Positions 6,705 through 8,162 of a stretch of DNA of 8,162 bases are shown here, one piece after another. The notes beneath the pieces are model-generated. The model saw only the letters and a list, made by a program, of their open reading frames with translations, made no database searches and had not been told where the DNA came from. The translations under genes were made by a program, and so were the position numbers. Source of the stretch: Verrucomicrobia bacterium UBA1211 (lineage in GTDB: Bacteria > Verrucomicrobiota > Kiritimatiellia > RFP12 > UBA1067); contig DBXN01000040.1 in the NCBI GenBank assembly GCA_002309585.1, positions 1 to 8,162 of the forward strand. Reading direction: 5' to 3'. Position 1 is the first letter of the stretch. Each line of letters starts with the position of its first letter.

Positions 6705-7475
6705 CTATAATGTAGCGGGATGTTCCGACGCCCAGCGGTAATAATCCTTGAGTTCCAGGTCGGCGGCCGCCGCTTCGTCCAGGAAGACGAGGGTATGCGG
6801 ATGCATCTGGAGGGCGGAGGCGGGATTGAACTGGGAGATGCCTCCCTCGATCATACCCTTAACCGCCTTGGCCTTGTTGGCCCCGAAGCAGAGCATCAGG
6901 CAGGTCTTCGCCTCCATCACGGTCCCGACGCCCATCGAGACGGCGTACCGGGGAACGTCCTCTTCCTTCTCAAAGAAGCGGGCGTTGTCGCGGATCGTCT
7001 GCGGGGTCAGGGTGACCAGACGGGTACGGGAAACCAGCGAGGAACCCGGCTCGTTGAAGCCGATGTGCCCGTCGCTGCCGATGCCGAGGACCTGGATATC
7101 CACACCGCCGGCGGCCTTCATGTCGGCCTCGTACTGCGCGCAAGCCGCCGCGCAATCCTTCGCCAGACCATCCGGCACACGGGTGTTGTTGATGTCGATG
7201 TTCAGGTGGTTGAACAGGTTCTCGTTCATGAACCGGCGGTAGGACTGCGGATGCTGGGGATCCAGCCCGTAGTACTCGTCAAGGTTGAACGACCGGACCT
7301 GGCTGTAGTCCAGACCCGCCTGGCAGGCCGTATACATCTCCTTGTAGAGCATCAAGGGGGTACTTCCCGTCGCCAGACCGAGAACCGTCTTCGGATTCTT
7401 CTTAATGGCTTCATTCACAAACCGGCCGGCGATGCGGCTCGCCTCCTCCGCCGTTTTCAGAATAAAGATCTCCAT
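6705..7475 (-). CDS. nagB: glucosamine-6-phosphate deaminase
   Basis: NagB converts glucosamine 6-phosphate to fructose 6-phosphate and ammonia in the cytoplasm, linking amino-sugar catabolism to glycolysis. The 256-residue length is normal (E. coli has 266). Visible motifs are the phosphate loop LATGSTP (34-40), NLDEYYG (64-70) and [13 protein letters not shown] (131-143). Asp66, Asp135, His137 and Glu142 correspond to E. coli Asp72, Asp141, His143 and Glu148. Of the E. coli allosteric GlcNAc6P contacts, Ser145 and Arg152 are kept, but the position of Lys160 appears to be Val154, so activation by GlcNAc6P may be weak or absent. Start ATG 7475 has AAGGAGG (7481-7487) five bases upstream. It begins 27 bp after the pnp stop and is followed by a strong terminator, so it is probably cotranscribed with pnp. 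Confidence 0.95.
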   Translation of the reverse strand: MEIFILKTAEEASRIAGRFVNEAIKKNPKTVLGLATGSTPLMLYKEMYTACQAGLDYSQVRSFNLDEYYGLDPQHPQSYRRFMNENLFNHLNIDINNTRVPDGLAKDCAAACAQYEADMKAAGGVDIQVLGIGSDGHIGFNEPGSSLVSRTRLVTLTPQTIRDNARFFEKEEDVPRYAVSMGVGTVMEAKTCLMLCFGANKAKAVKGMIEGGISQFNPASALQMHPHTLVFLDEAAAADLELKDYYRWASEHPATL

Positions 7476-7502
7476 CGTTTCCTCCTTTATGGATTGTGTG
7501 AC

Positions 7503-8162
7503 TTACTGTTGCTGGCTCTGCGCGTCAAGTTCGCGCATCGCCTCCCGGCGGCTGAGTTTGATGCGGCCGCGGTCATCGATGCCGATGCACTTGACCCACA
7601 TCTTGTCACCCACCTTACAAACATCCTCAACCTTCCCGATCCGGCGGTCCGCAAGCTCGCTGATGTGGCAGAGGCCGTCCTTGCCGGGCAGAATCTCGAC
7701 AAACGCGCCGAACTCCTTGATACCGGTCACCTTGCCCTCGTAGAGCTTGCCCTCTTCCGCCTCGGCGGCGACGGCGGCAACCTCGTTCTGGGCGATATTC
7801 AGCGACTCGGCGTTGTTCGCGAAGATGCTGACCACGCCGACCTCGCCCTCCTCGGTGATGTCGATCTGGGCGCCGGAAACCTCGCAGATCCGGCGGATAT
7901 TCGCGCCGCCCGGACCGATCAGCGCGCCGATCTTGTCCTTCGGGATCGTCATGGTGGTGATCCGCGGCGCCAGCGGCGAAAGCTCCGCCCGCGGCGCAGG
8001 CAGGACACCCGCGATGAAGTCCAAAATCTGCTCGCGGCCCTTCCGCGCGCGCTCCAACGCGCCTTCCACGATGTCCCATGTGAGACCGCGCAGCTTCAGG
8101 TCGACCTGGAAGCCCGTGATGCCCTTGCGCGTGCCGGCCACCTTGAAGTCCATGTCGCCGCA
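7503..8162 (-). CDS. pnp: polynucleotide phosphorylase, C-terminal part (partial)
   Basis: The frame is open to the right edge, and 219 C-terminal residues are visible. They begin [19 protein letters not shown], the conserved stretch of the second RNase PH-like core. Next comes a KH domain ([20 protein letters not shown], with the GPGG loop of the GxxG motif), then an S1 domain ([39 protein letters not shown]). The chain ends in a short polar tail, LDAQSQQQ. PNPase degrades RNA 3' to 5' with phosphate and is usually a trimer. The catalytic N-terminal half lies outside the window. The ATG at 8153 is the internal Met of DMDF, not the start. The stop is 27 bp before nagB, whose ribosome binding site lies in the gap. 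Confidence 0.95.
   Translation of the reverse strand, partial: CGDMDFKVAGTRKGITGFQVDLKLRGLTWDIVEGALERARKGREQILDFIAGVLPAPRAELSPLAPRITTMTIPKDKIGALIGPGGANIRRICEVSGAQIDITEEGEVGVVSIFANNAESLNIAQNEVAAVAAEAEEGKLYEGKVTGIKEFGAFVEILPGKDGLCHISELADRRIGKVEDVCKVGDKMWVKCIGIDDRGRIKLSRREAMRELDAQSQQQ

Noticed and set aside
1..8162. CRISPR array, tRNA or rRNA gene, complete insertion sequence, toxin-antitoxin pair or defence island
   Set aside because: I saw no spaced repeats, cloverleaf, ribosomal RNA motifs, paired terminal inverted repeats or recognisable toxin/defence domains. The only mobile trace is the short transposase-like head at 275-373.

Overview
The window looks like part of a Kiritimatiellota/Verrucomicrobiota-type genome, probably an uncultured host-associated or anoxic lineage. 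The main reason is a 1,353-residue secreted protein built from autotransporter-associated beta-strand (PATR-like) repeats that ends in a short beta-rich tail and has no autotransporter barrel. I recall this style of protein as common in that group, so the taxonomy is inference and rests on no marker gene search. Two housekeeping genes at the right end (pnp and nagB) are recognisable but not lineage-specific by eye.

Layout. Positions 1-132 hold the 3' end of an unidentified plus-strand gene. From about 200 to 2183 lies an AT-richer plus-strand patch (25 of 60 bases are G or C in 541-600, against 34 of 60 in 3601-3660). It reads as a small accessory island made largely of broken pieces. First comes a strong sigma70-type promoter with a palindromic spacer. 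It is followed by a 32-codon ORF that resembles the start of an IS30-type transposase and then stops. Next is a roughly 440-codon putative lipoprotein gene broken by two -1 frameshifts, then a small single-pass membrane protein of 116 residues. The patch ends with a 28-codon scrap that looks like the C-terminal end of a winged-helix (RecG-like/AlbA_2-type) regulator whose middle is missing.

Positions 2383-6444 on the minus strand hold the giant secreted beta-helix protein: signal peptide, a duplicated N-terminal domain, a long PATR-like stalk and a short C-terminal tail. Its promoter region carries an 8-bp inverted repeat that fills the -35/-10 spacer. Beyond it, a perfect 17-bp stem terminator closes a minus-strand pair: the 3' end of pnp (polynucleotide phosphorylase, running off the right edge) and nagB (glucosamine-6-phosphate deaminase), 27 bp apart and probably cotranscribed.

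Functionally, pnp and nagB are core RNA turnover and amino-sugar catabolism. The giant protein is a probable cell-surface or secreted structural/adhesive product. The left patch looks like decaying acquired DNA. I did not find a complete new multi-gene system. The items most worth checking are the double-frameshift gene with its T-run slippery heptamer, the duplicated domain of the giant protein, and the dyad operators in the two predicted promoters.
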